Assembly: GCA_963691705.1 (NCBI GenBank)
Contig: OY829545.1
Location: 39,047,475 to 39,111,474 of the forward strand
DNA: 64,000 nucleotides
From: Viola odorata
Taxonomy: Eukaryota; Streptophyta; Magnoliopsida; Malpighiales; Violaceae
Direction of reading: 5' to 3'
Positions 52,181 through 63,487 of this stretch are shown piece by piece. The stretch's first letter is position 1, and each line of letters begins with the position of its first letter. The notes under the pieces are model-generated. The model was not told the DNA's origin. It ran no database searches and was given only the letters and a program-made list of their open reading frames with translations. Position numbers and translations under genes: made by a program.

Positions 52181-54131
52181 CAAATACAAAGGAGAGTTTG
52201 CATGGAAACCAGCCGACATGCCCGGTATCTCGCGGGAGGTAGCGGAGCATTGACTTAATGTCAACCCTGACGCAAAATCGGTCCAACAAAAATGACGTGC
52301 CTTTTCTGCAGAAAATGCGATAGCTGTCGACAAAGAAGTAGCAAAGCTTCTCGACGCTGGCTTTATTCGTGAAGTGCAATATCCTACATGGTTGGCTAAC
52401 CCTGTCCTGGTTCCCAAACCTAACGGAGAGTGGCGTATGTGCATCGACTTCACTGATTTGAACGACGCCTGTCCCAAAGATTATTACCCGCTTCCTCGGA
52501 TTGATCAGCTAGTTGATCAGGCGGCCGGGTATGCTTATTTGAGCTCGCTAGACGCCAACTCGGGGTACCACCAAATCCTCTTGGCCAATGAGGATGAAGA
52601 GAAAACTGCTTTCATCACTCCCAAGGCCACTTATTGCTACACGGCGATGCCTTTTGGGTTGAAAAACGCTAGAGCCACCCTCCAGCAAATGGCGAATCAA
52701 GTCTTCGAAAAATAGATTGGGCGGAACGTAGAGGCATATGTCGATGACATACTGGTTAAAAGCTGAAGCTTCAAAGACCACTTATCCGACCTGGCGGAAG
52801 TCTTCGAAGTAATGAAGCGATACCAAATGAAGCTAAACCCTCGAAAGTGCATGTTTACCTTTCAAACGGGTAAATTTTTGGGTTACGTGGTTAGTCAAAA
52901 GGGTATCCAACCCAACCCTTCAAAAATAAAAGCCATCCAAGACATGATATCTCCTCGAACTGTAAAGGAGATACAGAAGCTAACAGGGCGTGTCATCGCT
53001 CTGGGACAGTTTATTTCTAAGCAAGGCGAGAGATGCCTCCCCTTTTTCAAAGTTATATGCAAGAAAGCCGCGTTCGGATGGACGGCAGAATGCGAAGAGG
53101 TGTTTGCAGGACTGAAAGCCTACCTATCGTCTGACTTGGTGTTGACAAGACCGGAGCCTGGTGATATCCTGTATTTATACCTCGGGGTTACTGACGAAGT
53201 GGTCAGTGCGGTCCTTGTGAGAGATGACAATCACACACATCGCCCGGTATACTTCTTAAGTCACATCTTGAAAGATGCCGAGCTGAGATATGCCCGTATT
53301 GAGAAAATAGCGTTCGCATTGATACAAGCCACGCGGAAGATGGGCTGATATTTTCAAGCTCATACCGTCATCGTGCTTACGAACCAACCTTTAAAAAGGA
53401 TATTTCGGAAGCCCAAATCCTCGGGGAGAATGCTGATTTGGGCCATCGAGCTTGAACAATATGGATTGCACTACAGATCCCGACCATCTGTGAAGGCTCA
53501 AATTCTGGCGGATTTTATCGCGGAATGTACCTTTACACGAGACCCAATACGGAGTTGACTGTGGGACCTGTGGGACCTGTTGACTGAAAAAGAAAAAGAG
53601 GAGTTGGACCTCCCATTCCCTGAAACCTACATCGACCTGTGGGTCATCCACGTGGACGGTGCCAAAAATCAAGAGCTTGCCGGAGCCGGAATCTTCATGA
53701 GTGGGCCTCATGGCATCCATGTGCGATAAGCCATTCGAATCCTGCAGCCGTTGTCCAATAACGCCACAGAATATGAAGCGCTACTAGCTGGGCTCAGGAT
53801 AGGAAAAAACTTCTCCATAAAAGGAATACATGACTCAGGGAGGTTGGTAGACCTATGGTTGAAAATCTATGGAGACTCCAAGCTGATAATAGACCATGTT
53901 CTGGGGCACTCTCAAGCTAGGGAACCCATCATGGTGCAATACCATGCCAAGGTGAAACGCGAGTTGATAGAAATAAAGAAAAGCGGCATACAAGTCAGCT
54001 TCGAGCACATTCCTCAAGAGGATAACGCTGAAGTAGATAACCTCGCCAAACTCGCGGCAAACCCGGAAGCGTCCATACCTAAAGGGGTGTACTACCGAGA
54101 GATACCCGTACTTTTCTTTATGGAAGGATAG
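52181..54131 (+). pseudogene. Element B reverse transcriptase and two RNase H domains
   Basis: RT has VQYPTWLANPVLVPKPNGEW, DFTDLNDACPKD, SLDANSGYHQI, FGLKNARATLQQM and a catalytic YVDDIL near 52739-52756. RNase H lies at about 53150-53348; the second RNase H (WVIHVDGAKNQELAGAGI, ATEYEALLAGLRI, GDSKLIIDHVLG) at 53640-54080. Stops occur at 52251 (TGA), 52293 (TGA), 52713 (TAG), 52764 (TGA), 53346 (TGA) and near 54129 (TAG). At four of these the A copy has CGA. Confidence 0.88.
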
Positions 54132-55391
54132 GTGACGCTCTGTGTGGAAGAAACTGAAAATGACTGGAGAATCTCCGTCATAAAATACTTGAAACATGAT
54201 GAGCTACCAGCAAATAACGCTGAGAAAAAGAAAGTACTAAAACAAGCGGCACGGTGCACGTACTTTAATGGGGAACTGATGCGGAGATATTTCTCTCACC
54301 CAGCTGCCAGGTGCATAACGGAACAAGAGGCTCTTCATACCCTCCGCGAAATCCACGAAGAAATTTGTGGTATGCATGCATCCGGCGGTACCCTGGCTGC
54401 GCAGGTCTTTAGATCGGGGTTCTACTGGCCTACTATTCAAAAAGACTGCCATAATTACGTGTGAACTTGCCAAAAGTGTCAAGAATTCTCCAAGATTCCT
54501 CGACAATCAGCCACACAAATTTATGACATCATCGCTTCTTGTCCTTTTGCGAAATGGGGAATTGATATCCTAGGGCCGTTTCCAAAGGCGAGGTCTCAGC
54601 TAAAATTTGTGGTCGTGGCGGTAGATTACTTTACCAAATGGGCGGAAGCTGAGGCGGTTGCCAACATCACAATAAAGAAAATCTAGCGTTTCTTCAAACA
54701 TCAAGTTATCATGCGATTCGGCATACCCCGTGTGCTAGTCAGCGATAACGGAACACAATTCACCAGCCAATTCTTCAGAGACCAATGCGTGGAGTTCGGA
54801 ATCGAGCAGAGGTTCTCTTCCATGGTTCACCCGCAAACCAATGGTCAGGCAGATGTGATGAACCGGAGCATCCTTAATGGTGTTAAGAAGAACCTAGAAG
54901 GATCCAAAAAGAAGTGGGCAGACGAGCTGCCGTATGTGATGTGGGCATACCGCATGACCACGAAAACCAGCATAGGAGAAACATCATTCGCACTGGCTTT
55001 CGGTACTGAGGCAGTTACGATTGGTACTATGAGTCTACGAGTGGCCTATTTCAGAGAAGAGCTGAATGAGGAAAGGTTACGAGCTAACCTTGACGCGCTG
55101 CCAGAATTGCAAGAGGAAGCTCTTCTGAAAATGTTGCACTACAAACAAAAGATGACGCCTTATCACAATAGGCGCGTCAAAGAACGACTGCTGAAAGCAG
55201 GCGACCTGGTGCTCAGAGACAAGCGATCAACCGGTCAACGTCGGGGGAAGCTCAGCCCAAACTGGGAAGGGCCGTACCGCGTTACCCGTATTGTTGGGAG
55301 AGGAGCGTATCATCTGGAGACACTCGACGGTACCCCCTTACCTAACTCTTGGAATATTGCTCGTTTGAAGTTATATCATGCTAGACTTTGA
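54132..55391 (+). pseudogene. Element B integrase
   Basis: The zinc-binding part has LREIHEEICGMH and TCQKCQEF, with the CxxC pair present (a TGA at 54462 precedes it). The catalytic core has WGIDILGPFP, VSDNGTQFTSQFF and NGQADVMNRS, where the catalytic Glu of the DDE triad is Asp in the visible reading (QAD against QAE in A). A TAG near 54684 stands where A has TGG. The C-terminal LKAGDLVLRDKR to WNIARLKLYHARL is intact and ends in a natural stop at 55391. Confidence 0.88.
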
Positions 55392-56516
55392 TTTATCTCT
55401 GCACCTTTCGCTAACACTAGCCCTAACCCATGCTAACGCTCGAATAGTGAGCTTTCTTGTGTTTTGCGGCTGTGTGTGTGTGCAGACGATAAAAGAAAAA
55501 CAAAAAATAGGTTGCCAGGAGTGAAAAGTCCTATCCTTGTGATGGTCGGTCTTGATCAGACGGCTCACTAAATGAGGGCACGCCTTGACACACCTAATAT
55601 TTAGCGTTGGGAGTAAAAAGTCCTATCCTTGTGGTAGCCACGTGTGGGCCATTAGACGAGGCACGTCCCGACGCCCCCGGGGGTGAAAGGTCCTTTCCTT
55701 TTGGTAAACTGCGCTAATATAGGCGGCCCACTAAGATGAGGCATGCCTCGGTATCCCTGGGGTGAAAAGCCCAATCCTTATGCCGACCGTTCTCATGGAG
55801 ACGGCTCATTAAGGAGAGGCACACCCCAGGGAGATAGTAACTCCATCTTGGAAGTGAAAATTCTATCCTTGTGACCGGGCGGAATCCCTGGTGAAGTGTG
55901 CTGGTTGAGAAAGCGATAACGAGCGACACCTGCACCCTAGAATGGCAGCGGATTGGCTCCTACGGGTAACCCGTGTCTGTTATCGCATATCTCTTACTAA
56001 CAAATTTTAATTGTGAGTGCGCAGGGTATTTCTGGCTAACGGAGATGGTGACGCACGAGATGACAGCACGGTTGTGCAACCGGACAACGAAATTGACGCG
56101 AGGCCAATCGCGCTGATTTCTACACTATTTGAGGAATAGGGCCTAACGACCCTATTCGTTATATCTTTTGATCATGCAAAAGATACTTCTTTTTGCGTAG
56201 TGTCATTTCTGATGTGGCCGAGCAATGGTTAAGTTGAACCTGGCAAAGCCCGTCAGCATAATCAGGGTGATAATGGCGCGATGGCCGCGCTATGTGAAAT
56301 TCGAAGGAAAAGAAGTACAGAAAAGAAAATCAACAACAAAGGAAACCAGTGCCATAGATGTCCTATTATTTAAGCACCCACAAAGGGTCGCAAAAATATA
56401 CAACAGAGATGAACAAAAAGGGGATAACGCTTAATCCTCGCAAAAAAAAGGGCGATAATACCCCGCCTACAACTGATTCCCCGAACTCTCCCAACCTCGG
56501 TAGCCACTTGACCTGG
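55392..56516 (+). repeat. Element B post-pol region with tandem hairpin array
   Basis: About five units (55515-55880) share GTGAAAAGTCCTATCCTTGTG, the reverse complement of the core of the A array. Each is followed by an inverted repeat such as CCGT..ACGG (about 55788-55806) or GTCG..CGGC (about 55546-55561) and a GAGGCACGCC-like block. From 55900 to 56516 I see no gene; two 60-70 codon ORFs near 56225-56540 are not recognisable. Confidence 0.75.
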
Positions 56517-58845
56517 CTATGCGGAAGCCCTCATCATTAAGATCAGCAGAATTCCGCAAAAAAGCTCAGAAATGGCATCACCTTTGTAACATTCTTCTCC
56601 ATGAACCTCTACGAAGCAGTCAGCCATGATGGCAGCAGTCCTTTCAATATACCATTGACACTTGACTGTCATCTCTCTGTCGAGTGCCACCTTCTCTCCT
56701 GCCAAGGCTGCCCTCTCTTCCGCCAGGGATGCTTTCTCTCCGTCAAGAGCGATACTTTTCAACTGTTCAGCTGACAGAGCGGCGTTAGAAGCGGCCAACT
56801 GTTGCTTTGCCTCTCTCGCCTCTCTTTGGCCGCTTCCATGGCCCTTATACATCCTTCTCGCTCTCCCAGCAGTCTCTGCTTCTCTTCCTGCTCCTTTGGA
56901 AGTTTATCCGCAGAAGCGGCAAGAGCAACCGTCTTTTGCGATATGCGCTCTGTATAATGATGAAACCGGAGGAGACCGGTAAAGAGGTTAGAACGCAGCA
57001 AGTCAGCTTGCTCTCTATCTCCCTCAGCAGCAAAAGTGCTTTGTTCTTCGGGAGATGTTAGCATATGAGCGGCCAAGAATGAAGCAGTGACAACAGAGTT
57101 ATCGCCCCCGATGGCCGCAATTCCTAAACTACGCAGCGTAGTCAGGTCCACTTGATGAGTAATGGGCCCAGCAGCGTTAACTGAGCTTACATCGGCTAGG
57201 AGGTTGGACACTACCGTTCCCTCCCCGAAGTGCTTAAGCGTTGAGGCATCAGAAGGAACAAAGACCACGGCAGCAGGAGAGGGAGGATGGTTAGTGGAGG
57301 AACTCCCCTGGGGCCCGAAAGGGTCATGGGGGTGATAGGAGGAGAAGCCTGATAGGTCGTCATTATAGACCAAGTTAGAAGAAAAGCGAGGAACCTCCGA
57401 ACCAAACGAAGGTGGAGAAGTCTCAAAAGGCCCAGGAGCACCCATGTTCCAAAAAATGCTAGCGGCTTGGTCCGGGGGAGGTACTGAAGAGTCAAGGATG
57501 GTTTGATGCTTCTCCCCGATGTCAACCTGACTCGATGACAGGCTTGTGCCTTCTCCATCGGGCCTCTGCCTCTTCCTTGATTGACTCAGGACATGCCTCA
57601 AATCCATATTGCCCGGCGGTAGCGTATGGGTATAGGCGCCAGAAGTATCCTATGCAGAAAAAAAATCATCAGATATGAAAAACAAAAGAAAATCCAAGAA
57701 GGCATTGAAAAATAGTGCAAGAGTTATCGTGGAGCATTTACAGTTACCGTCTCAGCGATAAGTGCTTCCGAAGAGGCTTCCGCGTCCAAAGAAGGCGGGA
57801 GGGTGGCAACGCTCCTTGTTTTCCTTTTCTTCTTTCCCTTTGTGGAAGCCTTAGAAGCGGTTGGCTGAACAGGAAGAGCAGCGACTGATATGATAGGAAT
57901 ACCGACAGGAATGGTTTCGGTTTCCTCGTCAACCGAAGTAGAAGATGTTTGGGGAGGAATCGAAATGGTAACAGGTGGAACAACTGAAGTGGCGGCGATA
58001 TCGGTAGCCACGGCCGTTTGCTCATCCTCCTCTCTTTGTCGAAGCCTTTTTAAGCGCCTCCTAACGCTCTCAGGAATGTACTTGGGATCAGTCGCTGCAA
58101 AAGCACAAGACAACGTTAGCGTTAGTACCCATGCTGAAAATCAAAAAATGACGCGATACCCTGCAGGCCAAAAGGAGGGTGTAAACGCTGATTTCCAGTT
58201 TGAGCAGCTTGTCAAACCAATTTTGCTCTAGTTAAGAGCCTCCCGGCGCCAAGCACTGTCCTTGACGTCTTGGTTGAAACCAGACCGCCACTATGAATCC
58301 GGAAGCTCGGGAGTCTCGACAATAAAAAATTGTTCTTTCCACCCATCAATGGAAGACTCTAAATGAAGGAGTTTCCAGGTGAAGTTCTTAAGGGAATCAT
58401 CGTCATAATGGGGTGATATGGCTATCACGCCCTGACGGTTGTACATTCGAAACAAAGATTTGAGTAATTCAAGGGAAGGAGAGGTAATGTCCTTGTACTT
58501 ACAAAGTTCTAAAAATGCATAAACGCCGTAGTACGCATTTGGGGCTAATTGAACAGGGCTTAGATCAAGAGAAGTGAGCAACTCTTGGATAAAAGGGTCA
58601 ACCGGAAACCGAAAACCGTAGCGAAACATCTGGGCATATAAGATTCTACGTTTGCCTGTCAAAACGCTGTTCAGGTGTAAAGACTCAGGGTCAACAGAAG
58701 CCTTGAAGCCCTCAGGGATGTTAGCACCATGATCGGTTAAATACTTATGGAGGATGGTCGGAGAAGTAATGGTACTGGCTGTATTATCCATTTTCTCCTC
58801 ATCAACCGATTTAGACCCATAAGCACGAATTTTACCCTTACCCAT
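56517..58845 (-). pseudogene. aORF4 of element B, Transposase_28-like domain plus coiled coil, spliced
   Basis: The ATG is at 58845 (MGKGKIRAYGSKSVDEEK). The N-terminal domain reads SLHLNSVLTGKRRILYAQMF, LAPNAYYGVYAFLELCKYKD and SLELLKSLFRMYNRQGVI, open to a TAG near 58292. Exon 2 is about 58094-57748 and exon 3 is 57649-56517, with GT/AG borders matching those of element A. Exon 2 encodes RRRLKRLRQREEDEQ and a Lys/Arg cluster (KGKKKRKTR), a possible nuclear signal. Exon 3 ends in a coiled coil rich in Ala, Glu and Lys (AEQLKSIALDGEKASLAEER). Frame changes lie near 58200 and 56820. Confidence 0.72.
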
Positions 58846-59013
58846 GGTGGAAAAAGAAAACAAAAAAATGAAGACAACAAAGGGAAATAAAGAAATACCT
58901 TTTTGAGAAGGAAATCGAAGCACCCAGGGGATGAAAAGCAGAAATGCAAGACGATTCAAGAAGATACAGAAAAAATAGATTATCGAAAGTGGAAAAAAGA
59001 AATAAGTGTTGGG

Positions 59014-59020
59014 TTTTATA
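59014..59020 (-). promoter_or_regulatory. TATA box of aORF4 (element B)
   Basis: TATAAAA on the minus strand lies 169 bp before the ATG at 58845 and is embedded in a small palindrome (GGGTTATAAAACCC). Element A has its TATA about 170 bp before the ATG. Confidence 0.6.
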
Positions 59021-59466
59021 ACCCTAAGGGGGCCAAGTGAAACGACCACTGGAATAGTCGCCACGCGCGTGACAGGCGTGAGCAATGAGTACAACCCTAG
59101 AAAAGCGAGAAGACGCTTTGATTCTATCAAATCACGCTAGCCCTAGAGTCCTGATAAGCAGACACGTGTCTCTGAACCATCCTGATCCCTCGCTCACATT
59201 AATGAGGGGATCCTGAGCATTAAATGCTCCGAAAAGCAGAATCACTTTATCCAAAAAGAGGACAAGCATGATGACGTAACCATCGAGATAACGCGACTCA
59301 ACAACAATCGAAGTTATCAGCTGACAAGATAACGCCAAGAAGCAAATCAATAGTTATCTAGAGCGGAATGACAATCATTATTATGCAAGCGTTATCAATT
59401 ATTACAAGCCAAACGAAACCAATGTTGAAGAAAAATAAAACAGTCTCAAGCGCTGCGTTATGCCAA

Positions 59467-61590
59467 TCACGGAAGAACTCCTTTGTTGCCCCCGACATCT
59501 ATATCCTTCAATTTATCAAAGGCGTAATCAGCTATCTTGGCGGGATCGAAAGCCCCGCTACGGTAATAGTCTGGAAATCCGGCGGCAAAGGCTCGTATAG
59601 CCTTGTCTTTCCACCGCGATATCTCAGTGGGTACCTTCGCCAACTCCACGACACGGGCCGATATCTCTTTACGAAGGAGAAAGTTTCTTTTGTCAGTAGC
59701 CACCAATTCCGCCTATAAAAGCTCTATCTTTGCCTTCCCTATCGACTTCTCTCTGGCCAATTCAGCACGACAGTCGTTCAGCTCTGCTTGGGTATCGCTG
59801 TGGAGTTGCGTCAACTCTGCCACCTTGGCAGGGGAACCCCGAATATTGTTGCCCTGGATATCAAGGAAGTAATTCAGCGTGCGGAAGCTAGCCATTACGT
59901 CATTCAGAGCGCGTTCGCGATGAACCTCTAGAGGAAGCTTTGACATCTCCTCCCTATCTTCATGAGAGCCAAATATTGTGCTTACTATAGAGCCTACCAG
60001 CTCATTTTGCGATAGCGGATCCGATATTCCTAGTGCACGAAGACCGCTGGTGCCAAAGGTGGATAGATCCAGGCGGTAGGAAGTGACTCCTTGAGGGCCT
60101 TGAGGGAAAAGATTGGCGATAAAGGGGGGAGAGCAAATTTTAGCGGAACCACCGACTCCTGAAATAGAAGTACAGAATAATGGCAGAATGCCATTTGGTA
60201 GAGGATCAGGGGTAGCGGCAGGCTCAAAGTTTGGTGTAGTGATATCAGGAATGAAAGAGGAAATAAGAGAGTCGGGAGCGGCAGCTGGAGGAGGAAGGTT
60301 GACCACTGACAGAACCTCGGAAGTCTCAGGAAGAACGTCGGTTGACGTCTCAACCACTGTCGTCGTTTTAGAGGTACTCGCACCATTAAGGGTGTCAGCT
60401 CCAACAACAGGAGTCTCGCTAACCTTCTTTAAAGCAGCCTCAGCGACTGGGTTGCTATTTCCCATTCTTAGCTTCTTCCGCTGAGCCGCGGAAGCATGAC
60501 GAAGCCAGAGTCGGTATCCATGTCCTCACTTCCACTGTCAGTTACTTTGACCTTGGGACGGTTCGGGGTCACTCCTCTATTCCGAATAGGTAACCACCTC
60601 TCGAGGAAGCGAGAGGCCCGGTCGGAAATATCGCTCCTGGCAACTGTCTTGATTTTTTTTCTCTTCAGTGGAGCGGCAGGGTGACTGGAACTCTCAGGCA
60701 GAGGAGAAGGCGACAGTGATTGAAGCGGCTTCACGTTCAAAGGAACATCCTTATCGCTCGACGGTTGATTTCTAGCGTCACCTGTCAACAAGACATATCA
60801 GAACAGTGAATGAGCCAAAGCGATAACGAGAGAAAAGAAACTTACTTATAGTACACTGCTCTATAAGCCTGTACAAGGCAAACTCTCGAATGCGAAAGGA
60901 CGAGCTCAGTTCTAGCAGTATGTTTGTTTGCCAAAGCTCTTCCTTGGACATTACTGACGGGTTTACCCAAATGGAATCGATAAGACACCGATTGAAGCCC
61001 CTAGGCCAAGGGCGGAAAGGCAGTTTCACGATGAAGAAACTGCTCTTCCAATCAGCCACAGTCTCTTCAAAGCCCTAGAATTTCTGCCAGAATGACTGCA
61101 CTAACGCATCATTCCACCTCGGGGTGATATCTACCATACAGTTATGGCACTTGAAATTAAAGAACTTGCAAAATAAATTGACAGACGGGATAAAGATACC
61201 CCGCAACTCGCAAGCACTAATAAAGGCATGAATCCCGCACGAGGAGGAAGGCGTAATCTGAGCCGGGTTAATGTCATAACGACGCAGTAATCCTTTCACC
61301 GCTTCGTGAATAGGAAAGCGAAAACTGTAAAGGAACATACTAAAATATACCATCCTATCGCTCCCCGATAGAGGGTCATGAAGCCGATGACCAGCATCAG
61401 GAATTTTGGCGGAGTAACCAGGAGGGAAAAAGATACCATTTTCCTCCAACTCGGCCTCCAAAACTGTTTCATCAACAAAAACACTAGGTGTTCTCTCAAT
61501 CTCTAAATCTATGGGCCGCTAGAGACCCTTCGAAGACCTATTTGTGGCCAGAGGCCACTGAGTATCCTTGGGTATCCTAGACGTGCTCAT
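59467..61590 (-). pseudogene. aORF3 of element B, Transposase_28-like domain plus coiled coil, one intron
   Basis: Exon 1 is 61590-60846, a 64 nt intron (GTAAGT..GACAG) follows, and exon 2 is 60781-59467. The intron interrupts the codon after its first base, as in element A. The N-terminal domain shows AELEENGIFFPPGYSAK, MVYFSMFLYSFRFPIHEAV, NPAQITPSSSCGIHAFISAC and DITPRWNDALVQSFWQKF. The C-terminal coiled coil contains ELNDCRAELAREKSIGKAK. Lesions are TAG near 61521, TAG near 61077, a one-base frame change near 60500 and TAG near 59711. Confidence 0.75.
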
Positions 61591-61770
61591 AATGAATCAG
61601 CAAGAAGAAAATCTGAGGAAGAACAAGTAAAGTACCTCGAACAGAAGGCGGTGAGCAAAACCGTCAGCGCCGGCGAACGGTGGTCGTAACTTCCTTTGAA
61701 ATAAAATTTAGAGAGAGAAAGAGAAAATTCCAAAGCGCAAGCAAAGAGTATTAAAAGAAAGCAGTTGCTC

Positions 61771-61780
61771 CCTTTTAAAG
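61771..61780 (-). promoter_or_regulatory. TATA-like box of aORF3 (element B)
   Basis: CTTTAAAAGG on the minus strand lies 181 bp before the ATG at 61590, close to the 187 bp spacing in element A. Confidence 0.45.
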
Positions 61781-62071
61781 GCTGAGTTCGAAAATTGAAC
61801 AGCCTGTAAAAATGGGACAGGCCCCAAAGTAAAAGTGACAAGTATGAAAAACCTCAGAAGGATATTTATGTCTAAGCATTTATATCTTCTGGAAGGGCAG
61901 TTACTGACAATCAGTTGAAAGCGGTTACATCAAAGTGACAGTTAATCTCTCGACGATAGCTATCCATCAAAGGAGGAGCTAACGCCTGAGCATGCAAGAC
62001 TAAAAAAGCAGGAGCGTCATTTCATTTAATAGCAGCCATACGGCATCTACAAAGAATTGCCAGGGGCGGAA

Positions 62072-62497
62072 TCAATCATCGTCAGGCCAATAAGAGGACC
62101 AGTAGTAGTATTCCTCATCTGAGGACGGAAACTCCTGATCAGCAAAAGGAGGAGGTTTGTTAGCCTTTTGCTCCAGACTCGGCATTAACGGTTTGGATTC
62201 TCCCTTCACAGTGGAAGATTCTGCCTTTACGACGGTATCTCCTGGAGGAATCTCCTCTTCAAACCAGTCGACAGAAGGAAACAATTCTTTGCCCTTACAA
62301 GTTAGAGTGGCTGAAAAAGAAGAAAACCAATCAGTGGTTTTTGAATTTGCTCTCTTCTTCGACCTTTTCCGACCTCCGCGGCGAGGCAATAGCCTCTTCG
62401 GGGGCGGCGGCGAAGGAGGATTGTCAGAATCCGGCGTGGTCGGAGGGGTCGGAGGAGATTCTCGCTCATCAGAGACCTGATCATATGAATCAGCCAT
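62072..62497 (-). CDS. aORF2 of element B, Pro-rich protein with acidic aromatic tail
   Basis: The frame is intact, 141 residues. It starts MADSYDQVSDERESPPTPP, continues with a Pro-rich part (TPDSDNPPSPPPP) and a strongly basic cluster (RRGGRKRSKKR), and ends SSDEEYYYWSSYWPDDD. The order Pro-rich, basic, acidic-aromatic is the same as in element A while the middle part has diverged freely. No known family is recognised. The retained ends in an otherwise decayed element suggest the termini carry the function. Confidence 0.7.
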   Translation of the reverse strand: MADSYDQVSDERESPPTPPTTPDSDNPPSPPPPKRLLPRRGGRKRSKKRANSKTTDWFSSFSATLTCKGKELFPSVDWFEEEIPPGDTVVKAESSTVKGESKPLMPSLEQKANKPPPFADQEFPSSDEEYYYWSSYWPDDD

Positions 62498-62569
62498 GAG
62501 AAATGAAAATCAATAGCAACAAAAGAGTACAAAGAAGAAGATGAATAGGGAAAAGAAGAAGAACTCCCC

Positions 62570-62576
62570 ATAAATA
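62570..62576 (-). promoter_or_regulatory. TATA-like box of aORF2 (element B)
   Basis: TATTTAT on the minus strand lies 73 bp before the ATG at 62497, the same distance as in element A. The AGCCCAACTGAAAATGAG block is further upstream at 62845-62862 on the minus strand. Confidence 0.55.
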
Positions 62577-63035
62577 ACTAAAGTGGTGAGACTCTTCAAA
62601 TTTTTCCACACGTGATTGGAGAATAATTTAATGCATCTCGAGAAGATCAACCATAATAGCAGAATCAAATCCTTTGATCATGCCTGTTGAGATTTCTCGA
62701 TAATCAAGAAACGCCAAAAAATCGCCCAATCAGTTAATACTGAAGAGGCAACGCGTGATTAGTACAAAACGGTTCGCCAAAACAACCATTGCCACCTGGC
62801 AGATAAAGAAGAATAAATGCTGCAGAAGTCCGACCAATGGCAGACTCATTTTCAGTTGGGCTGGCATAGCCCTCAACCGAAGCAAGGGCTAATGCCCTAA
62901 AAGAAAGGAAAGAAATCGCAAGCCCGATAGCTGAAAGAAGTTTTTATTACGGCCTAACGGCCTAAACATACATCCGCATACATAATACCTACAAAGGAAA
63001 AGTGAAAAAGAAAGCGGAGCAGTAAGCACTTAAGC

Positions 63036-63419
63036 TCAAGACCCAGCATCATTGTCGTCATCCACCAACAGAGTGGGAATATCTCTCAAGGCCTCCACTA
63101 CAGAGGTCAGCTCAGAAGAGGTACTTCTTATGCTCTTCAGGCAGTAGTTCAGCAGATCCTTCCTTTGCTGTAGTATGGCAATGGCTACCTCGATGCGGCA
63201 GGCTGCAATGGACAACTTGGAGACATTCCCAATGGGATTGAAGTCCTCCATGGAAGCAACCCCGATCCTGGACTGAATGGGAGCCATCATTCCCCGAAGC
63301 TCCAACACATCTTCACCAGTCTTCGTCAACATGTTCTCCAGGAAGCTGACGTCACCCTTAGTGAGATTTTTGAGGGTTAGGGCTTTGGAAATCAGAAAGT
63401 TTCTAGTGAGATCGTCCAT
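63036..63419 (-). CDS. aORF1 of element B, 127-residue helical protein
   Basis: The frame is intact and has exactly the length of the element A homologue. It begins MDDLTRNFLISKALTLKNLT and shares FLENMLTKTGEDVLELRGM, ILQQRKDLLNYCLKSI and the acidic C-terminus (DDDNDAGS). An upstream in-frame Met (63482) exists but overlaps the TATA box, so the start at 63419 is preferred. Two copies without a single length change, in elements whose gag-pol is littered with lesions, argue for a real protein. Confidence 0.75.
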   Translation of the reverse strand: MDDLTRNFLISKALTLKNLTKGDVSFLENMLTKTGEDVLELRGMMAPIQSRIGVASMEDFNPIGNVSKLSIAACRIEVAIAILQQRKDLLNYCLKSIRSTSSELTSVVEALRDIPTLLVDDDNDAGS

Positions 63420-63481
63420 GAAGAAACAATAAATGAGAAACAAAGAGAATGTGAAGAATCTGCACCGAAAAAAGGATCGCA

Positions 63482-63487
63482 TTTATA
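63482..63487 (-). promoter_or_regulatory. TATA box of aORF1 (element B)
   Basis: TATAAA on the minus strand lies 63 bp before the ATG at 63419. A GGCCCAATTTTCGAGG stretch (site II-like GGCCCA) lies about 50 bp further upstream, near 63515-63531. Confidence 0.6.
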
